Assembly (NCBI GenBank): GCA_030180075.1
Contig: JASNJN010000201.1
Coordinates: 1-55,455 of the forward strand
Direction of reading: 5' to 3'
Source: Mikrocytos mackini
Taxonomy: Eukaryota > Endomyxa > Ascetosporea > Mikrocytida > Mikrocytiidae
DNA length: 55,455 nucleotides
Below, piece by piece: positions 1 to 9,220 of this stretch. The position numbers and the translations under genes are program-made. Within the stretch, counting starts at the first letter, position 1, and every line of letters starts with the position of its first letter. The notes beneath the pieces were generated by a model. It was given only the letters and a program-made list of their open reading frames with translations, was not told where the DNA came from and did no database searches.

Positions 1-1772
1 CCTCCAAATTCGGTGGCATCGAAGGGGCCCACTATGTCACTAGACACTCTGGTGTTAGGTGTAGGACAGTATAAATTTCCTTTTGTTAATCCACATAAGG
101 AGTGATGCAGGTTTTTGTTCTGTTGACAAAGAGAGCATGCAGTTATTACTATCTTAATCGTTTCTTTTAATTTATTGATAGAATAAAACCGACGTAAGTT
201 CATATAGAGGGATCTTATTCCCGGGTGGTTAAGTGCCTCGTGACTGTTTAGTATAAAGAGGTTGGTCTGGTTGTTTGGTATTATTATCATTCCTTCTTAA
301 TTAGTCCAAAGGAAGGAAGAACCACAGTATTTCTTTATAAATCTTGGGGTGTTTTCTTGAAAGGAGGGATCTTCTTGTAAATCTTTCAGATATTGTAAGG
401 AGAAAGGGGATGTCCTTGTAGAATCATGGATGGTCATTATTCTGGAAAGTCCGTCAGCGACTTGATTGTTGATTCCTTCAACGAATCTGATGTCATAAGA
501 AAATTCCGCTAAGAGGAGTTTCCAACGCTCCCTTCTTTTTGTTAAGGACGCATCTGTTATCAAATTTTTATTATCTGTGAAGATGGTGACATGCGAAAAG
601 AGAATAAGAGTACGGTAAAATTCCATACTTTTGTAGATGGCGAACATCTCGCGTTCTGTGACTGTGTAGTTTCTTTCTGAAGTAGTGAGTTTGTGTGAAT
701 ATAATCCCACAACTTTATCTTGTTGTTTAAGAATACCACCGATGCCGATATCACTGGCATCAGTGTTAAGTTCGAAAGGTTTCGAAAAGTCGGGATGGCT
801 AAGTTCTATGCCGTCTTTTATCTCGTTTAAGAGCTGTATTCGACTTTGTTCATCCGCGGGTGTCCATTTGAAGGGTATCTTTGGAGTAAGCTTACTGGTT
901 ATAAAGTCCATTTTTGTAGCTGCACTCTTGATGGACGGTCGGAAGTAGTTAATGAAACCATTCAATTTCATAAGTTGTTTTCTATTTGTGGGGGAGAATG
1001 AAAGGAGTTCATCAATTTTCTCTACATTCATTCGCGCTCCCGAGTGATTAATATAATGTCCTAGGTACAGGACTTCTTCTTTTCCAATATGGGATTTTTC
1101 GAAGTTAAGTGAAATCTGGGCTTCCCGTAGTACACTAAAAAATTCTTTTAAGTGTTCGTAGTGTTCGTGGACGGAAGTACTATGTGCTAAGATATCGTCC
1201 AAGTAAATCTTCACAAAGCTTAGATTTCTGAATATGTGTGAAAGAGCTTGTTGAAAAGAGTACGGCGCATTCTTTAGGCCGAAGGGCATTCTAAGGAATT
1301 CGTATTTCTTTCCATTGAAGATAAACGCCGTTCGCTCTGTAGATTCTTCAGTTAATTTAATCTGATAATAGCCACTGTTCATGTCAAACTGGCTAAAGAT
1401 CGTAGCTCCATTCAATTGGGCAAGGATATCGGTAATTCGCGGAAGTGGGAACTGTTCGGTGTGAGTATGACGGTTTAACGCTCGGAAATCGATGACTAGT
1501 CTGATGGAACCGTTTGCCTTAAAGATTGGTATGCAGGCATGGGCATAAGGACTAGTAGATTCTACGATTACATTATCGTCTATCATTTTCCTTATTGTTT
1601 TTTCTGATTCCTCAATCTTCGCTATAGGGATGTGGTAAGGTTTCATAGTGATAGGGACTTCATCTTTAACTTTTATTGTATGTTTGAAACCCGATATGGT
1701 ACCTAGAATGGGATTTTGGAGTTTCATTTCTTTCACAAGAGCGGCTATCTTAGTTTCGGAGGATTCTGGTTC
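1..1772 (-). pseudogene. gypsy-1 RT, RNase H and start of integrase
   Basis: This is the continuation of the same frame beyond the MITE. The RT carries the conserved LVIDFRALN and LRMPFGLKNAP blocks and the catalytic IYLDDIL. RNase H follows with LNTDASDIGIGG and TVTEREMFAI. A TAA at 297-299 interrupts the frame. After it the same frame continues to the window edge with an integrase zinc-binding H-C-C pattern (HEALNHPGI, then CSLCQQNK) and the start of the integrase core (SSDIVGPF). The protein is therefore cut by both a stop codon and the window edge. The RT portion shows no other damage. Confidence 0.85.
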
Positions 1773-1785
1773 TGTAGTAAGTTGA

Positions 1786-2107
1786 AATTACATATTTTAG
1801 AGGAAATCACTTTTGCAAACGAAAGGGTCTAAATCAGCTCAAAATGACATATGTTGATTTTTAGCTGTTCTTAATGCTGACCTTCTATCCACTTTTTGAA
1901 AATTTTCAAAAATAATCTTAATTTTGATTTTCGCCTTATTTTCAGCTTTAAATAACCGTCGCTTCTCAGAAATTTATGGAACCCGACCAAAATAAATTGA
2001 AAACCGAGACCAGCTTGCTGTTTATGAGCTTGAGATCTACATGTCAAGTAAATATACATGTTTACTTATTATATATTAAAAAAAGTGATTTCCTCTAAAA
2101 TATGCCA
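1786..2107. mobile_element. MITE inserted in gypsy-1
   Basis: Non-coding 322-bp element with near-identical inverted ends: CATATTTTAGAGGAAATCAC on the left and its complement on the right. It is flanked by a direct repeat of up to 13 bp, TGTAGTAAGTTGA, at 1773-1785 and 2108-2120. The long duplication suggests a Mutator-like origin. Inside, the stretch CTCAAAATGACATATGTTG at about 1837 recurs inverted near 27000, linking it to the MITEs of that region. Confidence 0.8.
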
Positions 2108-2120
2108 TGTAGTAAGTTGA

Positions 2121-3724
2121 GAACACTTTACCTTTCCTGATAGAAGCTCGTCCTGTGATTCAAACGTGTGACTCAAATTTGAAAGCTCATAATGTTGTCC
2201 ACTGAGGCTGAGTAGTTGTTGGTTAACATCAATGACAGAGCTGTGTATAGATAGGAAATCCATTCCCAGTATTAAGTCATACGCCGAAGTGGGAAGAATC
2301 ATGAAAGTATGTTGATACCGGTGATTCTTGTCGTTTTCCATCGTAAAGATTAAATCGATATCCGCAGTAATGTGTTCTGTATGTTTATTTGCGAACATTA
2401 CTGACCGGGGAAGAATAGACTTTGTCTTGAAGTCTCCTTGTTTGATGAAGGCATCTGAAATAAACGAGTTATTTGCTCCTGTATCTATTAGAACCGTTCC
2501 CGTACTTCCGTTAGCGGCGAAGGTTAATGTAGGGGATCGTGTCGGAGTAAGAGGTTCCTTTAGTGCGGCTAAAGAGTCGTCGCATGGGGGGGTTTGTAAG
2601 CTGTTTACTGAAGGCGTGTGTTTATCATATCTACCTTTAGGTTGTGTGGAAGAATTTGGGGTTTTGTTATGCCCCGTGTTTGAGTGTAGTGTCTGTCCTT
2701 TTTGGCGGAAGCATTCAGAGTTTGAATGGCCGTTAGTTCGGTGTAAGTCACACCATTTTCTCTCATTCTTCTGTTTTGGGCTATAGGCGGAAGGCCCGTG
2801 ATTGTGGTCTTTCATATGCCTATTGTTTTCACTGTGAAATCTTTGGTTGTCCGATGAATGAGTAGTTTGGGGGAAAGTCTTTCCCGCGTTTCTAGATCTC
2901 TTTGTACGCCAGTTCTCGACGACTACTTCGTCTACTATGTTCTGCTGTGCCTTCAGTATGGCGTGTTGGATCATGTCCTCTTCCATTTGATGGATATGGG
3001 GATAGATCTCTTCCATCTTGTAGAGATGTTTTTCTCTCATTCGGAACAGGGTGGCTTGTCCTAATCCTTCACAGAACTTCTGTTCTAATAAATTGAACTT
3101 GTCCTGGGTGTTCATATCTCTACAGAAAGCTATCTTTGCCACAGTTGTCTCCAAGGCCCCTCTATAATCCTTTATAGTCATAAAGGTGTTTTGTCGGATG
3201 TTAGAAAGTTCCGAGAAACAAAGGGATGTCCGCGTGTGGTTGTATTTCGCTTTCAGGACAGCTTCCAGTCTTGAATCTGTTGTTGTACAACCGTCATAGA
3301 GATAGAGGTAACTCAAAGAAGTTATGCTATGGAGGACTTCATTCGCGGCTTCGTCTGTCCATTTCGCCTCAGTTCTTAATGTTGTAAAACTCTTGAAGAA
3401 GGCTACTAAGTCTTGCGCTTCTAAATCCTGGAGGTGGTAAATCCTTCTTTTAGTGATCATGGCTCCTCCATGGATGGAAAGATTGTACTCTGAGTAATCA
3501 GGGGTGAAGCCCGGATCGTAATCTGTGTTGTATCGGTGCTTTGGAGTTTGAACTATTCCCCTGAAAGTTAGCTCATGGTTATGTCTTCGAATCGACAATG
3601 AGAAAGGATGTGATGGATCGATCGGATTCGATGTCCGAGGGTACCTTAAGTTGTCGCTTGATATCAAGATGACGGGGACCCGTGTACTGTGCACGTAGTA
3701 CTCGTAAATAGATTTTAGAGACAT
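2121..3724 (-). pseudogene. gypsy-1 Gag and protease portion
   Basis: The N-terminal part is a Gag-like region of about 270 residues. A variant zinc knuckle follows near residues 325-340 (C-x2-H-x4-H-x4-C, in WCDLHRTNGHSNSEC). The retropepsin active site is near residue 415 (LIDTGANNSFI) and the second protease motif is LILGMDFL. The native frame runs up to the target-site copy at 2108-2120; below that, translation continues into MITE sequence and stops at 2069. The role is the structural capsid/nucleocapsid protein and polyprotein maturation. The ATG at 3724 lies one base from the presumed LTR end. The reading frame is intact apart from the MITE. Confidence 0.85.
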
Positions 3725-4129
3725 TTGTAATATTTTTTAAATTTTCGAATTATTATTAACATACCTTATTTAAATTCGAATTCAAACTTAAACGCCCTTT
3801 CAAAAGTATCAGTTCCCGACAATAAGAAGCCGGACTATTTCATACATATATACTGTCTCGTTTATGTTAAAAATAATTTTTAATATAAAAATTTGTTAAT
3901 ATTTGATAGTATATTACGACTTTTATCGGGATATTTTCCTATTCTGAAAGTTTAGAATATGCGGTTAAACGGGTTCTTTTTATACGTATAAAATGCCAAT
4001 CCCTAGTCATGTATACCCGGTAGTCGTTAAATAGTAACGCCGTGCATTTATCATTTATTTCTAAAATATACAACAAACAAAAAGATTACCAAACAAACCA
4101 ATTATATTAATGATATTCTATTAATTTAC
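3725..4129. other. Non-coding; probable gypsy-1 5' LTR
   Basis: About 400 bp, AT-rich, with no supported gene. The part next to 3725 should be the 5' LTR of gypsy-1 by position; its terminal TGTAATA resembles the LTR end of gypsy-3 (TGTAATAAATG). The other LTR boundary and the target duplication cannot be set from this window. Confidence 0.4.
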
Positions 4130-4828
4130 TTATCCATATATCTTCTCCAATAACTCCTTTAGATTAACTCCATCAATATTAATAGCTTTTCTCAACACTC
4201 TACTCAAAAAGGCCAAAAACTCATACTTGTTCATATAACCTTTCCTATTGTTTGTCTTATCAATGAACGTCCCTCTCGTTTTCTGTTGTGGTGTCTTTTG
4301 AGCTTTTTCAAAGTTAGTAAGCCACTCTGCAGCCGTATCTCTATCCTTCTCGTCTATATCATCTGGAAATTCAATATCAAGAACGTCAGAAAGAGGAACG
4401 AGCATGTTGATCTTCTTATCCTTGTCAAGGGCCTCTTCGGTCTCGTAGTTGGGGTACTTTTTGAGGAGGTTTGGCAAGAAGGTGTTCCTAAAGATAACGT
4501 CGAAGTTCCTCAACTTCATCAGCTTTGGGTCTATGTTGACGATTATTTTTGCGGTGATTTGGGCAAGTTCGGCAGGCCTGTTCAAATTCATGGAACGTGC
4601 CATGGAGGTGTGGAGGGATATCAGACGTGCTTTCCTGGTGTTCACTAAATCGTTCACAATTTGGACGAGAACATCGGTGGAAGTGCCTAATGCAGACAAA
4701 GTCAGCATGGGTCTGACACGAAGACGCTTGATTATCAAGTCTCTTTGCTGGCTTCTTGGAGAGTTGGCACGAATTTTGAATACGTCCTGTGGTTGTACGG
4801 ACTCTTTGTATGCTGTTTGAGGTGACAT
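4130..4828 (-). CDS. Alba-domain protein with C-terminal extension
   Basis: A 232-residue protein. Residues about 38-105 fit the Alba fold: a strand with TLSALGT, a helix (STDVLVQIVNDLVN), a strand ending in TS, then RPAELAQITAKIIV. This is the pattern of eukaryotic Alba-like proteins (LSALG...TS...RP...A-I). Such proteins bind RNA or DNA, for example in RNase P/MRP subunits or translational mRNPs. About 125 residues follow without a recognised domain, rich in charged residues. The ATG at 4828 is preceded on the coding strand by an AAATTT-type signal. It is divergent from APC10. The Alba call rests on motif reading alone; a lineage-specific protein is possible. Confidence 0.55.
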   Translation of the reverse strand: MSPQTAYKESVQPQDVFKIRANSPRSQQRDLIIKRLRVRPMLTLSALGTSTDVLVQIVNDLVNTRKARLISLHTSMARSMNLNRPAELAQITAKIIVNIDPKLMKLRNFDVIFRNTFLPNLLKKYPNYETEEALDKDKKINMLVPLSDVLDIEFPDDIDEKDRDTAAEWLTNFEKAQKTPQQKTRGTFIDKTNNRKGYMNKYEFLAFLSRVLRKAINIDGVNLKELLEKIYG

Positions 4829-5002
4829 CTAATAATTTGTAAAATTTAGTTTTATAAAATAGAAAATGCAAATTAAGTAAACAGGTGTCAAAAATACAGA
4901 CACTGGGTGCACAGCAACGTAAAAAGAAGCCTCTCTTAAAATTTTTTGGTGGAGATTTTTAAATCTCAAGAAATTCTTGGTTCAACTTCAAACACCACAT
5001 AC
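4829..5002. promoter_or_regulatory. Divergent promoter, Alba-domain gene / APC10
   Basis: A 174-bp spacer between head-to-head genes. On the minus side AAATTT-like sequence (actaaattttacaaatt) lies just before the Alba-gene ATG. On the plus side cttaaaattttttgg and atttttaaatc lie 30-65 bp before the APC10 ATG. AAATTT-like signals close to the start codon are described for microsporidian genes. Confidence 0.4.
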
Positions 5003-5512
5003 ATGGAGTATTTCTTCGAATCAACCGATTTTGCTATCAAAGCATCTTCCCACAAAACTGCACACCCGCCAAAGAACATCTACTCGCCCAATTTGGACAA
5101 TTTTTGGGAATCTGACTCAGGCAGTCCTCCACACTCACTAACCCTCAATTTAGGTCGTAAGCACTTTGTATCAAAGATACGCATTTACTTTGACACTCTG
5201 AAGGACGAAAGTTACACACCTTCGCTCATCGAGATCCACATTGGCTTCAGCGTCTCGAACCTATCAAAGGTGCGGCTCGTTGAACTAAACGAACCGCAGG
5301 GCTGGGTCGACATTAGTATGTCTGAGTCCGAGGAGTACTTGGAGACGCTGGTGATCAAATTGGACTTCGTGCATAACCATGATAACGGAAAGGACCTGAG
5401 AATAAGGGCGTTGAAATTGATACAGCCAAAAACTTACGTGAAAAATATATTTGGGCTAAATTATGTAGAACCGAATACAAAGAGCTTTAAAAGATACGCA
5501 AATATACGGTAA
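5003..5512 (+). CDS. APC10: Anaphase-promoting complex subunit 10 (DOC domain)
   Basis: The 170-residue product is almost entirely a DOC/APC10 domain, the jelly-roll fold that helps the APC/C ubiquitin ligase bind substrate degrons and act processively. Matching signatures are LDNFWESDSGSPPHSLTLNL (family: D-x-YWQSDG-xQPH), FVSKIRIYFD, YTPSLIEIHIG and GWVDI. The family is usually 170-250 residues, so this is a minimal version. I chose the ATG at 5003. The frame is open upstream to 4946, but only with non-ATG starts, and the domain begins right after this ATG. With cyclin B nearby, two cell-cycle genes sit in one island; that is not evidence of co-regulation. Confidence 0.85.
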   Translation: MEYFFESTDFAIKASSHKTAHPPKNIYSPNLDNFWESDSGSPPHSLTLNLGRKHFVSKIRIYFDTLKDESYTPSLIEIHIGFSVSNLSKVRLVELNEPQGWVDISMSESEEYLETLVIKLDFVHNHDNGKDLRIRALKLIQPKTYVKNIFGLNYVEPNTKSFKRYANIR

Positions 5513-5822
5513 ATAATAAGTTGTGTTGTAAGATTAATGTAAAACAAAACGTGAAGACTCAGATATCTGCGAAATTACGTTGAAATTGCTTAATATATTT
5601 ATATTTTGTTGTAAAGAGAAATCACAATAAAATATCATTAGTCTGACGTCTGAGAGTCAATTTTGACATTTTGAAGAAAATTTTGAAATTTTGATATTTT
5701 ATAAAATAAGCTATGTTTCAAACATCTAACCACATTCCGATAAAAGGGTTCGAAAGGAGTTATTAAATACTCCTTAGAAGTTGTGGATTTTCATTTTCAA
5801 ATTTTAAAAATTAAACTTTGAA

Positions 5823-6119
5823 ATGCAAGGAAACGAAGGAAACATACCAAAGAGAGTTCAACGAGGGAAAGAACCAAAGAAGGCACTACTGACTAATGGT
5901 GGACTCAGGAGACTTTGTAGAAGGGCAGGCGCAACGAGAGTGTCAGTACGAGTTTATGATCAGCTAAGAATAATCATCGTTGATTGGGTTAAATCAATAC
6001 TTAAAAGATGCCTGGTTTATACTAAGCATTCCGGGCGTAAAGTTGTTTTTTCGATCGATGTAATTTATTCATTGAAACACTTAGGACTTGAATTCTATGG
6101 TTATTCTAACACAAAATAA
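5823..6119 (+). CDS. Divergent histone H4
   Basis: A 98-residue histone-fold protein, close to the 102-103 of normal H4. Clear H4 landmarks appear in order: GGLRRLCRRAGATRVS (normally IRRLARRGGVKRIS), VYDQLR, KSILKRCLVYTKHSGRK (normally VIRDAVTYTEHAKRK), then SIDVIYSLKHLGLEFYGY. It should pair with H3 in nucleosomes. The tail is unusual: the glycine-lysine-rich acetylated N-terminus and the KRHRK patch are missing, replaced by an unrelated segment with several lysines and arginines. An AAATTT-like stretch (ttcaaattttaaaaatt) lies just before the ATG. It could be the only H4, a variant H4, or a relaxed extra copy. Confidence 0.85.
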   Translation: MQGNEGNIPKRVQRGKEPKKALLTNGGLRRLCRRAGATRVSVRVYDQLRIIIVDWVKSILKRCLVYTKHSGRKVVFSIDVIYSLKHLGLEFYGYSNTK

Positions 6120-6769
6120 TATGTGAATTCTTTGCTAAGTAAATATAGAATTTGCACATTGTATTTGATCATTAACTGATATTAACTAAATTATTCTATT
6201 TTCAAAATACAAATTTTCTATTTTATTTTATTCTATATTCAAAAACAAATATCTTTATAAATGTTCGCCAATTTATCTTGGCATTCTATATCTATTTCAA
6301 CACTCACTCTTTCTTTTATTCTCTTCTCTTTTAGCCAACAACTTTATTCACAAGCAGAACTGGCGCTTTAACTACTTTATTCTTTTATTTGTTTTTCCTA
6401 TGACAACACTTAAAGTTAGAATTCTTTTTATTTTCTTGATAGTCTTTTAATCCAAACATAATGAAACAAAATGTGTTGGATTATACATATAACCAAAGAG
6501 TATTCAATTATGTAATTCCAGTTGTTGATCTTTTCTTTTATTATTTTCTTTACCAAAAACAAATAAAATATGCGAAGAATTCGTTGTCTTAGCTATAAAC
6601 TTTCCAACCAGTTCCTTTGTATTCTTTATTTTTCTGTATCTTCTGTTGTAGTAAACCACTTAGAAATAACAATACCCTCCTTTATATTCTGTATATTCTT
6701 TGTTTTCTGTCATGTAACCATAAGTAATGTGAATGTGTATAGAAAATAAAACTAGTATTACACAATATC
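6120..6769. other. Convergent intergenic region
   Basis: About 650 bp between the converging H4 and cyclin genes. AT-rich, with many short pyrimidine tracts; no ORF, repeat or RNA gene that I can support. It presumably holds the 3' ends of both transcripts. Confidence 0.5.
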
Positions 6770-7948
6770 TTACTTATCCGATTTTAAAAGGTCTATTACA
6801 GAAGAGTGTTTGTCCTTTATACCATTGAACTTTTCATTTTGCATGTAAACAGTGACCAATTCTTTTATTTCGTCTTTTATCAAGTAATTCGAAGTGCCAA
6901 CGGGATTCATTGAGTCTTCCAATATATCAATGTACTTGTCTTTGCATTCTATTTTCATTAGAGCGTCTGATTCGTGTAAATAATTCATTAAAATTTTCAA
7001 AACGATATTTTGTATTTTGTGAGAACTAAGCCCTATTACTGAAGTGTAAGTGTCGAATATGTAACAAATGATAGAAACAGTCACCGTTAAGTAATCATGA
7101 GAATATGCATTTTGGTAGGTTAGTAAGTAAATCTCACTGATTAAAATTCCCAAATCCAAGAAAACACTAAAGTTGAAAACTTCAGGTTTTTCTCGACATG
7201 GCGATCTATCTCCCAATTTAGAACCACTCCTTGATGTACCATTACTATTAACATCAGATACATTTGTAATATCACCTCCGAACTTTCTTTTGATTTTCTT
7301 GTTCATAACTTTATCTTTCTTGGGTGTACAATTTAGCTTCATGTTTTCTTCACTATTAATGAAATTAAAGAAAGGCTTTACAGCAACTTCGAACAAGTGA
7401 GAGACGAACGTATACAAGTTAGGTGCAGAGAAGTCAAATTTCATCTTTTCACACAGTATACTTTCTTTCTCAGTGATCTTTTCTACTGGGCAAGCATCTG
7501 CGCTAATGTACTCCAAGTTCTTCAGTGTAGGGGGATGAATTTCCTCTATCTTGCTAGCTATCAAAAGGGCCGCCACGCCAACAGTCTGAAGTTCGGATTT
7601 AAGTATTTTTGTATTAGGCAAACAGCAGTCCAGAATGTCAATGCATAGAAATAGAGAAGGCGTTTTAAGCTTAAATTTTTGGTGAACAGAGATTAACCAG
7701 TCCACTAGGATCATTCGATGCTTGTAGGTAATTGGTAGAACCGGTATGTTTGTTTTTGGTCTCTTTAATTTACTTTCTAACTTTAAAACGTAAGAAAATA
7801 TGCTCCTGTGTGTCGATAAATGGCTCTTTGTGCCCTTGTAGAAGTTGGTTAGAAATATAGAGAATTTATTTTGGTCGGTGTCTTTGTTATGTGGGCTGTT
7901 GAAGTGGGCCAATGAATCGTTAAGTTTGAAAGGCGTCTGTAACACCAT
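6770..7948 (-). CDS. Mitotic B-type cyclin
   Basis: A 392-residue protein with a cyclin box at about 74-190. RMILVDWLISVHQKF at 78-92 is the classic B-cyclin MRxILVDWL motif, followed by LQTVGVAALLIASKIEEIHPP and LEYIS. It should bind and activate a CDK1-type kinase for entry into mitosis, and its destruction depends on the APC/C. A basic, serine-rich insert (about 205-255, with KKIKRKFGG) separates the first box from a weaker second cyclin fold. No obvious destruction box (RxxL) stands out near the N-terminus. The ATG at 7948 is preceded by an AAATTTT-like signal. The two-box architecture fits B-type better than G1 cyclins. Confidence 0.85.
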   Translation of the reverse strand: MVLQTPFKLNDSLAHFNSPHNKDTDQNKFSIFLTNFYKGTKSHLSTHRSIFSYVLKLESKLKRPKTNIPVLPITYKHRMILVDWLISVHQKFKLKTPSLFLCIDILDCCLPNTKILKSELQTVGVAALLIASKIEEIHPPTLKNLEYISADACPVEKITEKESILCEKMKFDFSAPNLYTFVSHLFEVAVKPFFNFINSEENMKLNCTPKKDKVMNKKIKRKFGGDITNVSDVNSNGTSRSGSKLGDRSPCREKPEVFNFSVFLDLGILISEIYLLTYQNAYSHDYLTVTVSIICYIFDTYTSVIGLSSHKIQNIVLKILMNYLHESDALMKIECKDKYIDILEDSMNPVGTSNYLIKDEIKELVTVYMQNEKFNGIKDKHSSVIDLLKSDK

Positions 7949-8175
7949 AATTAAATATGAAAGTAAAACAGAGAAAATTAAAATTTCAAAATCTTGTGGT
8001 TAAATAAATTGGTTTATTTTAAACTCATACGTACCTACTAATAAAACATGCATATGAGTCGTGAAGGTGCAGTTTTGGAGTGGGTTTTTATTTAGAAAAT
8101 TTCAAATTTTAATATTCTTAACTTTTGTAACAAAATACTAAATACTGCTACAACAACTTAACGTTAGACATTCTG

Positions 8176-9018
8176 ATGTATTATTACTTCTCCATTCCTA
8201 TACTTATATTAGATCTAATCCTAGTATCAATATGTGGATTACATATTTTCAACAGCTACAAGGAAACAGCTTTCAAGCCCGGGCTAATAATGATCAGCAC
8301 ATTAATACTATCTGACATTCCATACTCAACACTTTCTATATTCTCTGACCTATCCAAAGACGAAACTCTCAACAACATAGCACTCTGCAACTTTTATGCT
8401 TTTATTAACAACTTCTACATTTTAAAACACCTTGTACTAATGTCCATGGCCATACTCATAGCCTTAATTATATTTACTAATTACACAAAGAAGCGGCTGA
8501 ACAAAATAGGCTGGGTGTTAATCTGCGCTACCTTCATAGCGTTTGCAATCATCGAACTCTCCACATTACTGTTTGGTGGCATAGCTCCAACTTACTACAG
8601 TAACCATGAAAAGATCGCTTTGCGTACTCGGCGGTGTGCACCCAATAGCACATTTATTAACACTTTTACTTTGTGTTTGCAGATACTCTGTGCACTCGGT
8701 TCGTTAACCTGTTCAGTCGTATTCATTGCTGCAAATAATTACTTGTTAAATGGAAAAGAAGAAATCAATTTGAGAAGAACCGCGTATACTTTTGCTATTT
8801 ATATACTAGTTAATACAATAGCAACTTTTGAAAGCGTTATGTCAAAGATGAGATTAATTGTGTTAAATGGAAACATTGGTTGGGTACTTTTTGACTTAAA
8901 TAAAATTACAACAGGTCTTTTCGCTACTGTATATATTATTTTAGAAGTTTGGGGGAAGGGAAAACGATTTGAAAAGGAGAATAAAGTTAATAAATTATAT
9001 TTTGACTTAAATAAATAA
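8176..9018 (+). CDS. Seven-transmembrane protein, GPCR-like topology
   Basis: A 280-residue polytopic membrane protein. Hydrophobic segments lie at about 5-25, 35-57, 75-101, 111-133, 160-187, 201-220 and 232-258, which makes seven. Short basic loops (TKKRLNK after segment 3, and a basic tail KGKRFEKENK) suggest an outside N-terminus and inside C-terminus. Cys71 just before segment 3 and Cys154 between segments 4 and 5 are placed like the disulfide that staples GPCR extracellular loop 2, as in cAMP-receptor-like families. No DRY or NPxxY motif is visible. I cannot assign a family; a transporter or other 7-TM protein is equally possible. It is divergent from cyclin B across a 227-bp spacer. 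Confidence 0.55.
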   Translation: MYYYFSIPILILDLILVSICGLHIFNSYKETAFKPGLIMISTLILSDIPYSTLSIFSDLSKDETLNNIALCNFYAFINNFYILKHLVLMSMAILIALIIFTNYTKKRLNKIGWVLICATFIAFAIIELSTLLFGGIAPTYYSNHEKIALRTRRCAPNSTFINTFTLCLQILCALGSLTCSVVFIAANNYLLNGKEEINLRRTAYTFAIYILVNTIATFESVMSKMRLIVLNGNIGWVLFDLNKITTGLFATVYIILEVWGKGKRFEKENKVNKLYFDLNK

Positions 9019-9220
9019 CTACGGTAAGATTAACATTATTCTATTTGTTTATTGTGATCAATACAGTCATTTAATTTATCTTTAAATTAATGAATAAAAT
9101 ATATTAAACTAAATTAACATTCAATAGAGTTTATAAGAATAGAAACAACAAAATTATTAATACAGATTAACAATATTATGTTCATATTTTCTATATACTT
9201 ATTATTCAATTATCATATTA

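Larger units (their letters stand above)
1..3724 (-). mobile_element. Ty3/gypsy retrotransposon 1, partial, MITE-interrupted
   Basis: Minus-strand gypsy element running off the left edge of the window. Order from its 5' side is Gag, aspartic protease, RT, RNase H and the start of integrase, which is the Ty3/gypsy order. A 322-bp MITE at 1786-2107 splits one long Gag-Pol frame. Once the insert and its duplicated target are discounted, the frame is continuous from 3724 to the stop at 297-299. The 5' LTR should lie just above 3725, where the plus strand reads TGTAATATTTTTTAAATT from 3726, but no second LTR is in view to set its limits. Confidence 0.85.

Noticed and set aside
2328-2786. Plus-strand ORF of 152 codons
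   Set aside because: Antisense to gypsy-1 Gag/protease, no recognisable features.
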